Origin: an uncultured Anaerolineaceae bacterium
GTDB taxonomy: Bacteria; Chloroflexota; Anaerolineae; Anaerolineales; Anaerolineaceae
DNA: 13,070 bases
Direction: 5' to 3'
Assembly (NCBI GenBank): GCA_937894825.1
Contig: CALCQT010000501.1
Coordinates: forward strand, 1-13,070
Position numbers and translations under genes: made by a program. This document shows positions 5,824-12,516 of this stretch, one piece after another. Under the pieces are notes generated by a model that did not search any database, was not told where the DNA came from, and was given only the letters and a program-made list of their open reading frames with translations. The first letter of the stretch is position 1. Every line of letters begins with the position of its first letter.

Positions 5824-6756
5824 TTATGATTGCCAGGTAACGGTTGCGCCGCGGGGAGAAATCCCCGGCGTGAAATAGTCAATATCCGGCAGGATCGGGT
5901 CCAGAATTGCGCGCATTTTTGTCAAAACGGGCGCGGGATCGTCCCGCATGAATGAAATAATACTCGGTCCCGCACCGGATAGTACGCTGGCAGCGGCGCC
6001 GCTGGTTTTGGCGGCCTGCAGGATGGTCTCGGAATCCGGGATCAGTGGCAGCCGGTAAGGCTGGTGCAGGCGGTCCCGCATGGCAAGCGCTAGCAGACAC
6101 TCGGATCCGTTTTCAAAAGCGCGGGGCAGGAGCAACGCGTGGCTGAGGTTGAAAACAGCGTCCTGAAAAGTCACGTTTTTCGGCAGGACGGCGCGCGATG
6201 CCCGGGTCGACAGGTCCAGTTTGGGCACCGCGATAACGGTTTTCCAATCCGCCGCCGGAAACTTCTCCGTGTGGAAAGAATCCCGGTCGCCACAGACAGC
6301 GACCAATCCGCCATGGATTGCCGCAGCCAAATTATCCGGATGCCCTTCGATGCCGGTGGCAATTTCCAGCAGCGCGTCTGCGGATAACCCGCTCTCCAGC
6401 CAGGCGTCGGCCGCTAATATCCCGAGCAGAATTGCGGAGGCGCTGGATCCGAGTCCGGAACTGGCCGGGATGTGGTTTTGGCAGACGATCCGCAGCCCGC
6501 GCGGGGTCTCTTTACCGAGGATGCGGCAGAATTCGGCGAAAGATCGATAGATCAGATTATTTTCAGGACGTCCGTCGCAATTTGGCTGGATGCCATGAAT
6601 CTCGATCGACAGGCCCTCTGGTTCAAAGAAAAAGGCCGCTTCATTCCATAAGTCGAGCGCCAGCCCGATACTGTCAAACCCCGGACCGAGGTTCGCGGTG
6701 GTCGCGGGCGCGGATACGGAAAAAGCCGGCGAGCCAGAGGAGCGTAGTGAGCTCAT
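5824..6756 (-). CDS. thrB: Homoserine kinase (GHMP family)
   Basis: This 310-aa cytoplasmic enzyme phosphorylates homoserine with ATP to O-phosphohomoserine, the substrate of threonine synthase encoded just upstream. The three GHMP signatures are clear: VSAPATTANLGPGFDSIGLAL (14-34), the phosphate loop PASSGLGSSASA (97-108), and the late glycine motif LSGAGPSIISF (259-269). GIEGHPDN (135-142) also fits the family. Length is normal. Its ATG overlaps the thrC stop as ATGA (6753-6756), so the two are translated together; thrC precedes thrB, the reverse of the E. coli order. The first residues (MSSLRSSGSP) are not conserved-looking, but no better start is visible. Confidence 0.93.
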   Translation of the reverse strand: MSSLRSSGSPAFSVSAPATTANLGPGFDSIGLALDLWNEAAFFFEPEGLSIEIHGIQPNCDGRPENNLIYRSFAEFCRILGKETPRGLRIVCQNHIPASSGLGSSASAILLGILAADAWLESGLSADALLEIATGIEGHPDNLAAAIHGGLVAVCGDRDSFHTEKFPAADWKTVIAVPKLDLSTRASRAVLPKNVTFQDAVFNLSHALLLPRAFENGSECLLALAMRDRLHQPYRLPLIPDSETILQAAKTSGAAASVLSGAGPSIISFMRDDPAPVLTKMRAILDPILPDIDYFTPGISPRGATVTWQS

Positions 6757-7811
6757 TTTCCACCCTGGATGAACGCGGAAATGGCGTCGAAATTCGCCGG
6801 GACCAGCGTGGGTTTGGTCATCCTGGAGGTGATAATATCCGGGTCTTTCATGCCGTGGCCGGTGCAGACGGCGACAATTTTCTTTCCGTGAGGGTCGATC
6901 TGTCCGGCGGCAATTTGAGCTTTCAGCCCGGCGATGCCGGCTGCGGAAGCGGGTTCCACCCAGATCCCGTTGGAAGCCAGCAGTGTTTGTGCCGCCAGGA
7001 TTTCTTCATCGGTCACGGCGATGATGCGCCCGCCGGATTTTTCCGCGGCATTCAACGCTTCCTCGCCGCGGGCCGGGTTGCCGATCCGAATTGCGGTCGC
7101 GACCGTCTCTGGATGGTCGACCGCGTGGCCCAAAACCAACGGGGCGGAACCGGCGGCCTGTACGCCCAATATCTGTGGCAACCCACTCTGTTTGACTGCG
7201 TGATATTGCGTAAATCCCATCCAATAGGATGTGATGTTTCCGGCGTTTCCGACCGGCAGGCAGAGCCAGTCCGGGGCTTTCCCCAGTGTGTCACAGATTT
7301 CAAAGGCGGCTGTCTTTTGTCCTTCCAGCCGGTAAGGATTCAAAGAATTGACCAGTTCAACGTCTGATTTTTGACTGATTTCGACCACAAATGCCAGCGC
7401 TTCATCGAAGGATCCGGGGATTTGGATCACTTCCGCTCCGTAGGCGATGGCCCCGGCCAGTTTTCCCAGCGCGACTTTTCCATCCGGAATCAGAACGATG
7501 GCGCGCATGCCGGCGCGTCTGGCGTATGCGGCGGCGGAAGCGGCGGTGTTGCCGGTGGAGGCGCAGATGACGGATTTTGCCCCTTTGGCTTTCGCCATTG
7601 TGATGGCCGCGGTCATGCCGCGGTCCTTAAAGGAACCGGTCGGATTGAGCCCTTCGAATTTGATGTACAGGTCAAAATTTCCGCCCAGTTCGTCGGCCAG
7701 TGCCGGCACCGGAATCAGCGGCGTGTTGCCTTCCAGCAGCGTGACCGGTTCGACCCCTTCCGGCAGGTCCATCCATTGACGATAACGGTTGATAACGCCT
7801 TCATGGTTCAT
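6753..7811 (-). CDS. thrC: Threonine synthase
   Basis: This 352-aa PLP enzyme converts O-phosphohomoserine to threonine. It is of the short class seen in Thermus and many Gram-positives. The PLP lysine lies in NPTGSFKDRGM (K62), the substrate loop is STGNTAAS (85-92), and the phosphate-cradling loop is PVGNAGN (186-192). The ATG at 7811 has an AAGGA ribosome site 8 bases upstream and is the only sensible start. It heads a two-gene operon with thrB and is divergent from the lys operon across about 650 bases. That places the threonine branch of the aspartate family next to a lysine route that does not use aspartate. Confidence 0.94.
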   Translation of the reverse strand: MNHEGVINRYRQWMDLPEGVEPVTLLEGNTPLIPVPALADELGGNFDLYIKFEGLNPTGSFKDRGMTAAITMAKAKGAKSVICASTGNTAASAAAYARRAGMRAIVLIPDGKVALGKLAGAIAYGAEVIQIPGSFDEALAFVVEISQKSDVELVNSLNPYRLEGQKTAAFEICDTLGKAPDWLCLPVGNAGNITSYWMGFTQYHAVKQSGLPQILGVQAAGSAPLVLGHAVDHPETVATAIRIGNPARGEEALNAAEKSGGRIIAVTDEEILAAQTLLASNGIWVEPASAAGIAGLKAQIAAGQIDPHGKKIVAVCTGHGMKDPDIITSRMTKPTLVPANFDAISAFIQGGK

Positions 7812-8280
7812 GAAATGGTTCCTTCTTTCAGCAACAGGCGGTTATTTTGGAAGGCGTCGGGCATGGTTTTTCTGATCCTGTATTCGCAGCCGGGCAAGCC
7901 AATACCACGGTTCGAAACGGATCCTTGTGATTTGCTCGTTGTTCCCCTCAGACCTGTTCAGATAATTATGGATATTATTCTAATCTAGATCAGCATTTTC
8001 TGAGGGCGTTGCGGCGGATTTGTTCACTTATTTAGGCACATTTGGCAATAATGCCTTCCCCGTTGAACAATGTGTCATGTAGGTGAGCGCATTGCGCTCC
8101 CGCGTCCACCGTCGGTGGATGATTGAAATAATATTGATCCGATTGGCAGGTTTCAAATTTACAAATCATTTGGTTGTCCGCCTGTGTCGAACCAGGTCCC
8201 TTGGCTTTACAGGTTCACCCTTCGCAATTGCTTTTTGATACTCGAATCGCTGCCCAAAGACACTATTTTCAAAAAGCGGC
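7812..8280. other. Intergenic region between divergent thrCB and lys operons
   Basis: This stretch of 469 bases has no convincing gene. It should hold the thrC promoter (minus strand) and upstream sequence of the lys promoter. An 8-bp inverted repeat, CCCTCAGA (7945-7952) with TCTGAGGG (7999-8006), frames an AT-rich segment that could contain the thrC promoter. Two short hairpins lie at 8085-8119. A 9-bp inverted repeat, GCTTTTTGA (8230-8238) with TCAAAAAGC (8269-8277), abuts the -35 box of the lys promoter. I saw no T-box, tRNA or familiar riboswitch motif. Confidence 0.5.
8085..8119. repeat. Pair of adjacent 6-bp hairpins
   Basis: GAGCGC/GCGCTC (8085-8099, loop ATT) is followed five bases later by TCCACC/GGTGGA (8105-8119, loop GTC). 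Both are perfect and GC-rich within AT-richer flanks. This looks like a palindromic intergenic repeat unit, but it could also be part of a small RNA; one copy cannot decide. Confidence 0.4.
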
Positions 8281-8309
8281 TTGACAGGGACACAAATTCT
8301 ATATAAACT
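8281..8309 (+). promoter_or_regulatory. Sigma-70-type promoter for the lys operon
   Basis: A perfect -35 box TTGACA lies at 8281-8286. With 17-base spacing, TAAACT (8304-8309) would serve as -10. The overlapping TATAAA (8302-8307) is a closer match but at 15-base spacing. Transcription would begin near 8315, giving a leader of about 150 bases before lysW. It is the only strong promoter-like pair upstream of the operon. Confidence 0.6.
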
Positions 8310-8315
8310 ATGTCC

Positions 8316-8372
8316 ATGTTAAAGATTCAAAGTACCCGACGAGGCGGACGAAACTACTCCCTTCAAATGTGA
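8316..8372 (+). CDS. Possible 18-residue leader peptide
   Basis: An ATG at 8316 opens an 18-codon frame reading MLKIQSTRRGGRNYSLQM, with TGA at 8370-8372 inside the right arm of the first leader hairpin. It contains one Lys codon and three CGA Arg codons. Its position is right for ribosome-coupled attenuation, but the transcript would be nearly leaderless and no ribosome site is visible. It may be chance. Confidence 0.2.
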   Translation: MLKIQSTRRGGRNYSLQM

Positions 8373-8386
8373 AGCGGGGATTTTTT
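8357..8386 (+). terminator. Leader hairpin 1 with T-run (attenuator-like)
   Basis: CTTCA (8361-8365) pairs with TGAAG (8370-8374), and a lower CC/GG helix forms across a small bulge. TTTTTT (8381-8386) follows. This has the form of a weak intrinsic terminator about 80 bases before lysW. Its right arm can instead pair with hairpin 3 (8369-8379 with 8419-8429). Confidence 0.45.
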
Positions 8387-8391
8387 GTTTG

Positions 8392-8412
8392 TCACAAAGG
8401 TCTGATTTGTGA
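8392..8412 (+). promoter_or_regulatory. Leader hairpin 2
   Basis: TCACAAA (8392-8398) pairs perfectly with TTTGTGA (8406-8412) around a 7-base loop, GGTCTGA. It stands between two terminator-like hairpins and would be enclosed by the alternative long-range helix, as expected for a folded regulatory leader. Confidence 0.5.
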
Positions 8413-8417
8413 ATAAC

Positions 8418-8442
8418 ACCCTCCTTCACGGAGGGTTTTTTT
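8418..8442 (+). terminator. Leader hairpin 3: intrinsic terminator before lysW
   Basis: ACCCTCC (8418-8424) pairs with GGAGGGT (8430-8436) around the loop TTCAC, followed by seven Ts (8436-8442). This is a textbook intrinsic terminator placed inside the 5' leader, only 22 bases before the lysW start, so it probably attenuates the operon. Bases 8421-8426 (CTCCTT) are also complementary to the lysW ribosome site AAGGAG (8453-8458). Confidence 0.75.
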
Positions 8443-8464
8443 ATGAACCCATAAGGAGTGCACC

Positions 8465-8635
8465 ATGAAAAATGTACCTTGCCCGGTTTGCGGAGCGGAA
8501 ATTGACGTTGAAGCCACGGTTGAATTGAATGAGATCATCGTGTGCCCGGATTGCGGCGTCGATCTGGAAATCGTCTCTTTGGATCCCTTGACGGCTGAAG
8601 AAGCGCCGATGGAACAGGAAGACTGGGGAGAATAA
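8465..8635 (+). CDS. lysW: Lysine biosynthesis amino-group carrier protein LysW
   Basis: This 56-aa acidic carrier protein has a C-terminal glutamate that is joined to alpha-aminoadipate, which then carries the intermediates through the LysX-Z-Y-J-K steps. Two CxxC pairs (CPVC, 6-9; CPDC, 27-30) form the zinc-binding fold. The C-terminus EDWGE (52-56) is the diagnostic LysW/ArgW tail and ends with the required Glu56. An AAGGAG ribosome site is 6 bases before the ATG. lysX follows after 4 bases. The gene is short enough to be missed by size-filtered gene calls. It is the first gene of the operon, directly after the attenuator-like leader. Confidence 0.95.
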   Translation: MKNVPCPVCGAEIDVEATVELNEIIVCPDCGVDLEIVSLDPLTAEEAPMEQEDWGE

Positions 8636-8639
8636 ATAA

Positions 8640-9497
8640 ATGCCGAAAATCGGTGTTTTGTACTCCCGTCTGCGGATTGAAGAAAAATGGATTTTCGAAG
8701 CCTTCGAAACCCGTGGGATCGCGGTTGACCGGATCGACGACCGGAAAATCGCACTTGATCTCGCAGCGCCTGAACCCTGGCAACAATATGACTGCATTTT
8801 GGACCGCAGCCTGAGTTTCTACAGCGGTTTGTATGCGCTGAAGATACTGAACGCCTGGGGCGTGCGGACGGTGAATACGGCGGCTGTGGCGGAAGTGTGC
8901 GGCGACAAACTTTCCACCGCGGCAGCGCTGGAAGCGGCCGACGTTCCCCAACCGCGCACCGCTTGTGCGTTTACACCGGAATCCGCGCTGGAGGCGGCTG
9001 AAACCCTGGGCTATCCGGTCATTGTCAAACCGGTCGTCGGCTCCTGGGGCCGTCTGCTGGCGAAGGTCAATGACAGGGAGTCGGCGGAAGCCATTTTCGA
9101 ACACAAAGCGACGCTGGGATCCGCACTGCACTCGGTTTTCTATCTGCAGGAATACATCCGCAAACCCGGGCGGGACATCCGGGCCATTGTGATCGGCGAT
9201 CAGGTGGCCACCGCGTTTTACCGCAAATCCGCTCATTGGATCACGAACACTGCGCGTGGCGGGGATGGCGAACCTTGTCCGCTGACGCCTGAATTGGAAA
9301 CGCTTTGCCTGCGGGCTGCCGCGGCGGTTGGCGGTGGCATTCTGGCGGTGGACGTGTTCGAGGACCCGGAACGTGGTTTTCTGGTCAATGAAATTAATCA
9401 CACGATGGAATTTCATACCGCACAGCCCATTACGGGAGTGGATGTGGCGGGACTGATCGTGGATTACGTATTGAAGGTTGGGGAACGGCATGATTAA
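8640..9497 (+). CDS. lysX: Alpha-aminoadipate--LysW ligase LysX
   Basis: This 285-aa ATP-grasp ligase couples the amino group of alpha-aminoadipate to the C-terminal glutamate of LysW, protecting it before reduction. VIVKPVVGSWGRLLAKVND (127-145) and TNTARGGDGEPCPL (202-215) are characteristic of LysX. The metal site includes AVDVFED (236-242) and NEINHTMEF (250-258). The ribosome site GGGGAG lies in the end of lysW. The gene overlaps lysY by 8 bases. Relatives can be bifunctional for lysine and arginine (ArgX); the neighbours and the LysX-like ATP-grasp motifs favour lysine, but glutamate use is not excluded. Confidence 0.94.
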   Translation: MPKIGVLYSRLRIEEKWIFEAFETRGIAVDRIDDRKIALDLAAPEPWQQYDCILDRSLSFYSGLYALKILNAWGVRTVNTAAVAEVCGDKLSTAAALEAADVPQPRTACAFTPESALEAAETLGYPVIVKPVVGSWGRLLAKVNDRESAEAIFEHKATLGSALHSVFYLQEYIRKPGRDIRAIVIGDQVATAFYRKSAHWITNTARGGDGEPCPLTPELETLCLRAAAAVGGGILAVDVFEDPERGFLVNEINHTMEFHTAQPITGVDVAGLIVDYVLKVGERHD

Positions 9498-10524
9498 GAC
9501 GGCAATTATCGGTGGTTCGGGCTATGCCGGCGGTGAACTGCTGCGGCTGCTGCTGGGACATCCGGACGTGACGGTCAGCGCGGTCACCTCGCGCTCCCAT
9601 CTGGGCGAATATGTTTATCAGGTTCACCCGAATCTGCGCAAACGGACGATGTTGAAATTCACGGATCCGGACACAATGGAGCCGGTGGACGTGCTCTTTC
9701 TGGCGCTGCCGCATGGGGAAGTGCAGCAAAAGATTGATTTCTGGGCTGGGAAAGCGGATCGGATCATTGATCTTTCGGCGGATTTTCGCCTGCGTGATCC
9801 GGAAACCTATGCGAAATGGTACGGAGCGCCGCACGCGGCGCCGGAATGGCTGCCGAAGTTTGTCTACGGGCTGCCGGAATTACACCGTGCGGAGATCAGC
9901 CAGGCGTGCTACGTGAGCGGCGTCGGTTGTAACGCCACCGCTGCGAACCTGGCGCTGCTGCCGCTGGTTAAGGCCTCGCTGCTCGATCCGGATCAGCCTG
10001 TGATTGTTGAATTGAAAGTTGGTTCCTCGGAAGGCGGCGCGGGCGGCAGCCCGGCTTCACATCACCCGGAGCGCAGTCATGTGGTGCGTACTTTCTCCTG
10101 TTTCGGCCATCGTCACACCGGCGAGGTGATGCAGGAAACGGGGCTGCGGAACATTTCGCTGACCATGACCTCGGTTGAGTTGGTGCGCGGCGCGCTGGCG
10201 ACGGTGCACGCGACAGCCAAACCCGGGCTGACGATGAAAACCTTATGGGCTGCCTATCGCGAGATTGTGAATGAGAATCCGTTTGTGCGGCTGGTGCGCG
10301 AACAGCGCGGCATTTATCGCGTGCCGGAGCCGAAAATCCTGACCGGCACAAATTATGCCGACCTGGGTTTCGATTACGACGCTGAAAACGGGCATCTGAT
10401 TTCGATTTGCGCCATTGATAATCTGATGAAGGGCGCCTCCGGTTCCGCGGTCCAGTGCATGAATCTGATGCTTGGGCTGGACGAAATGCACGGGCTGGAT
10501 TTTATGGGGCTGCACCCGATTTAA
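9490..10524 (+). CDS. lysY: LysW-gamma-aminoadipyl-phosphate reductase LysY
   Basis: This 344-aa NADPH-dependent reductase is homologous to ArgC. It reduces LysW-bound aminoadipyl-6-phosphate to the semialdehyde. The N-terminal Rossmann motif GGSGYAGGELLRLL lies at about 8-21. The active-site cysteine is in GVGCNAT, and GSSEGGAGG plus SHHPERSHVVRTF is the LysY-type signature in the substrate domain. GHRHTGE follows. ATG 9490 overlaps the lysX stop by 8 bases. A TTG at 9478 would add four residues, but ATG has the better ribosome spacing (GAAGG, 11 bases) and gives the usual N-terminus IKTAIIGGSGYAG. Confidence 0.94.
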   Translation: MIKTAIIGGSGYAGGELLRLLLGHPDVTVSAVTSRSHLGEYVYQVHPNLRKRTMLKFTDPDTMEPVDVLFLALPHGEVQQKIDFWAGKADRIIDLSADFRLRDPETYAKWYGAPHAAPEWLPKFVYGLPELHRAEISQACYVSGVGCNATAANLALLPLVKASLLDPDQPVIVELKVGSSEGGAGGSPASHHPERSHVVRTFSCFGHRHTGEVMQETGLRNISLTMTSVELVRGALATVHATAKPGLTMKTLWAAYREIVNENPFVRLVREQRGIYRVPEPKILTGTNYADLGFDYDAENGHLISICAIDNLMKGASGSAVQCMNLMLGLDEMHGLDFMGLHPI

Positions 10525-10541
10525 ATATAGGGACAAACGAA

Positions 10542-11366
10542 ATGACAGAACAGCAAAAGAAAATCCTGGCGATCAAAATCGGCGGAACGGAAGGGGTTGA
10601 TTTTTCCCGCATCTGCGAAAACGCGGCGCGTCTCCATGCCGCCGGTGAAAGACTGGTCCTGATCCACGGCGGATCGGCAGAGGCGAACGCGCTGGGAACT
10701 TCCTTGGGGCTTCCGCCGCGTTTCATCACCTCACCTTCCGGCCATGTTTCCCGCTACACCGATTCACAGACCATGGACGTGTTTATCATGGCGGTCAACG
10801 GTACCGTCAATACGCGTCTGGTGGCCGGTCTGCAGGAAAAGGGCATCAATGCCATCGGACTTTCCGGTCTGGACGGCCACCTGATCCGTGCTTCCCGAAA
10901 AGAGGCGATCCAGAGTGTGGAGAACGGCAAGCGCCGCCTGATCCGGGACGACTACAGCGGAAAAATCCAGTCGGTTGCGGTCTCGCTGCTGCACACATTG
11001 CTGGATGCCGGGCTGGTTCCGGTCATCGCACCGATTGCGCTCGGCCAAAACGGCGAGCCGTTGAACGTCGATGCCGACCGCGCCGCGGCAGCGGTGGCGG
11101 GCGCTTTGGCTGCCGACACGCTGATTCTGCTGACCGGGGTTCCCGGCTTGATGAAGAAATTCCCGGATCCGACGACGCTGATCAAAAATATTGACCGCAA
11201 GGACCTGGAGCAAATGCAAACCTATGCGGAGGGGCGCATGAAGAAAAAGAGCCTGGCGGCGGGCGAGGCGATGGAACAGGGCGTGCGGAATGTGCTGATC
11301 GCGGACGGCGGGGCTGAGGCTCCGATTGATCAGGCGTTGAGCGGCAACTGCACCTGGATCCGTTAA
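10542..11366 (+). CDS. lysZ: LysW-aminoadipate kinase LysZ
   Basis: This 274-aa member of the amino-acid kinase family (ArgB-like) phosphorylates the side-chain carboxyl of LysW-bound aminoadipate. IKIGG (11-15) and IHGGSAEANALG (41-52) form the phosphate and substrate loops. RYTD (71-74) is typical of the LysZ branch. NVDADRAAAAVAGAL (175-189), LLTGVPGL (196-203) and GRMKKKSLAA (231-240) complete the ATP site. An AGGGA ribosome site precedes the ATG by about 8 bases. The 17-base gap from lysY and 11-base gap to lysK place it firmly in the operon. An upstream in-frame extension into lysY is not needed. Confidence 0.94.
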   Translation: MTEQQKKILAIKIGGTEGVDFSRICENAARLHAAGERLVLIHGGSAEANALGTSLGLPPRFITSPSGHVSRYTDSQTMDVFIMAVNGTVNTRLVAGLQEKGINAIGLSGLDGHLIRASRKEAIQSVENGKRRLIRDDYSGKIQSVAVSLLHTLLDAGLVPVIAPIALGQNGEPLNVDADRAAAAVAGALAADTLILLTGVPGLMKKFPDPTTLIKNIDRKDLEQMQTYAEGRMKKKSLAAGEAMEQGVRNVLIADGGAEAPIDQALSGNCTWIR

Positions 11367-11377
11367 GGGAGTGTGGC

Positions 11378-12451
11378 ATGGAGCATAATTCATGGTTGAC
11401 AGCACCGGCTGAATATCGGACCTTGTTCGGACTGGTGGAACACTACAGCCCCAGTGGCTCGGAATTCGAGGTGGTGAACTGGTTGATTGCCCGCATGCGG
11501 AAGCTTGGCTATCAGCACGCCTTCATGGACGGAGGCGGCAATGCCGTCGGTGTCCTGGGTGATGGCCCGCGGCAATTGGTGCTTTTAGGACATATCGATA
11601 CGGTGCCGGGCGAAATTCCATTCACGGTTGAAGAAGATATCCTTTATGGCCGTGGTTCGGTGGATGCGAAAGGGCCGCTGGCCTGTTTTGTGGACAGTGC
11701 CGCTGCGCTGGGGCCGGTGCCCGGCTGGCAGATCGTGGTCATCGGCTGTATCGATGAGGAGTGCGACGGGATGGGTGCGCGTTTTGTTCTGCCGCACTAT
11801 CGTCCGGAATGTGTGATTGTTGGCGAACCCAGTCGCTGGGACCGGATCGCGTTGGGCTACAAGGGCTGTGCCTGGGCCAGTATTCAGATTGCCTCGGACC
11901 TGATCCACGGCGCCGGGAATGGCGATACCCCCTGCGAAATAGCCGCGGAGGTCTGGGGGCGTATCAAGGCCTGGCGTGATGACTATAACCGGGAGCGGCC
12001 GAAAATTTTTGACCAGATCATGTTTTCATTGACCAACTGGTATTCCGGCAAAGATGGTTTCTCGCAATGGGCGCGGCTGGTGGTCAGCGCCAGGATGCCC
12101 CCCGGTTTTCTGCCGGAGGATTTTTATGCCACGCTGGAGATGATTGTTCCGGAGGCAAACATTTCTCATTCGGCATTCCCCACGCCGGCTTATCGTGGCG
12201 AGAAGAATTCTCCGCTGGTGAAGGCTTTCCTGCCGGCCATTCGGGCGCAGAGCGGGACGCCGGCTTTTGTTTATAAAACCGGCACGGCGGATTTGAACCT
12301 GGTAGCTCCGGCTTGGGACTGTCCCGGTCTGGCTTATGGTCCCGGCGACTCAACGCTGGATCATACCCCCAACGAGCATTTGGATTTGCGCGAATTTTTG
12401 CGGGCGAAAGCTGTTCTGATTGATGTATTGAAACGTCTTACAGCGCAGTAA
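11378..12451 (+). CDS. lysK: LysW-lysine hydrolase LysK
   Basis: This 357-aa M20-family zinc carboxypeptidase cleaves lysine (or ornithine in the arginine version) from the LysW carrier. Metal and catalytic residues are visible: GHIDTVPG (H72, D74), GRGSVDAKGP (D96), IDEECDG (E127, E128), VGEPS (E150) and the late HTPNEHLDL (H334). The dimerisation-domain histidine is probably H177 in LIHGAGNGDTP. Length matches the Thermus enzyme. A strong AAGGGAG ribosome site precedes the ATG. It is the last lys gene: the aminotransferase LysJ, needed between LysY and LysK, is absent and must be supplied from elsewhere. Confidence 0.93.
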   Translation: MEHNSWLTAPAEYRTLFGLVEHYSPSGSEFEVVNWLIARMRKLGYQHAFMDGGGNAVGVLGDGPRQLVLLGHIDTVPGEIPFTVEEDILYGRGSVDAKGPLACFVDSAAALGPVPGWQIVVIGCIDEECDGMGARFVLPHYRPECVIVGEPSRWDRIALGYKGCAWASIQIASDLIHGAGNGDTPCEIAAEVWGRIKAWRDDYNRERPKIFDQIMFSLTNWYSGKDGFSQWARLVVSARMPPGFLPEDFYATLEMIVPEANISHSAFPTPAYRGEKNSPLVKAFLPAIRAQSGTPAFVYKTGTADLNLVAPAWDCPGLAYGPGDSTLDHTPNEHLDLREFLRAKAVLIDVLKRLTAQ

Positions 12452-12470
12452 AGGGCGGGTGATTCCGGTT

Positions 12471-12476
12471 TATAAT
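12471..12476 (+). promoter_or_regulatory. Possible -10 box upstream of TSUP permease
   Basis: A perfect TATAAT lies in the 65-base gap after lysK, 40 bases before the permease ATG. No good -35 box is found at 16-18 bases, so this is a weak promoter guess. The permease might instead be transcribed from the lys operon. Confidence 0.3.
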
Positions 12477-12516
12477 CCATTCTGGCTGTTTACAGTCCAT
12501 CAAAGGAAGCGACCGT

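Noticed and set aside
6318..7367. 349-codon plus-strand open frame
   Set aside because: It is antisense to thrB and thrC, which carry unmistakable motifs. The predicted protein is Arg/Gly-rich with no recognisable domain.
8181..8196. T-arm-like sequence on the minus strand (CCTGGTTCGACACAGG)
   Set aside because: The five-base stem does not pair correctly and no acceptor, D or anticodon arms can be drawn around it; not a tRNA.
8281..8464. Lysine riboswitch or T-box
   Set aside because: The conserved lysine-riboswitch core and the T-box AGGGTGGNACCGCG sequence are not present; only hairpins with alternative pairing are seen.
8535..9491. 318-codon minus-strand open frame
   Set aside because: It is antisense to lysW and lysX, which are certain by motif and context.
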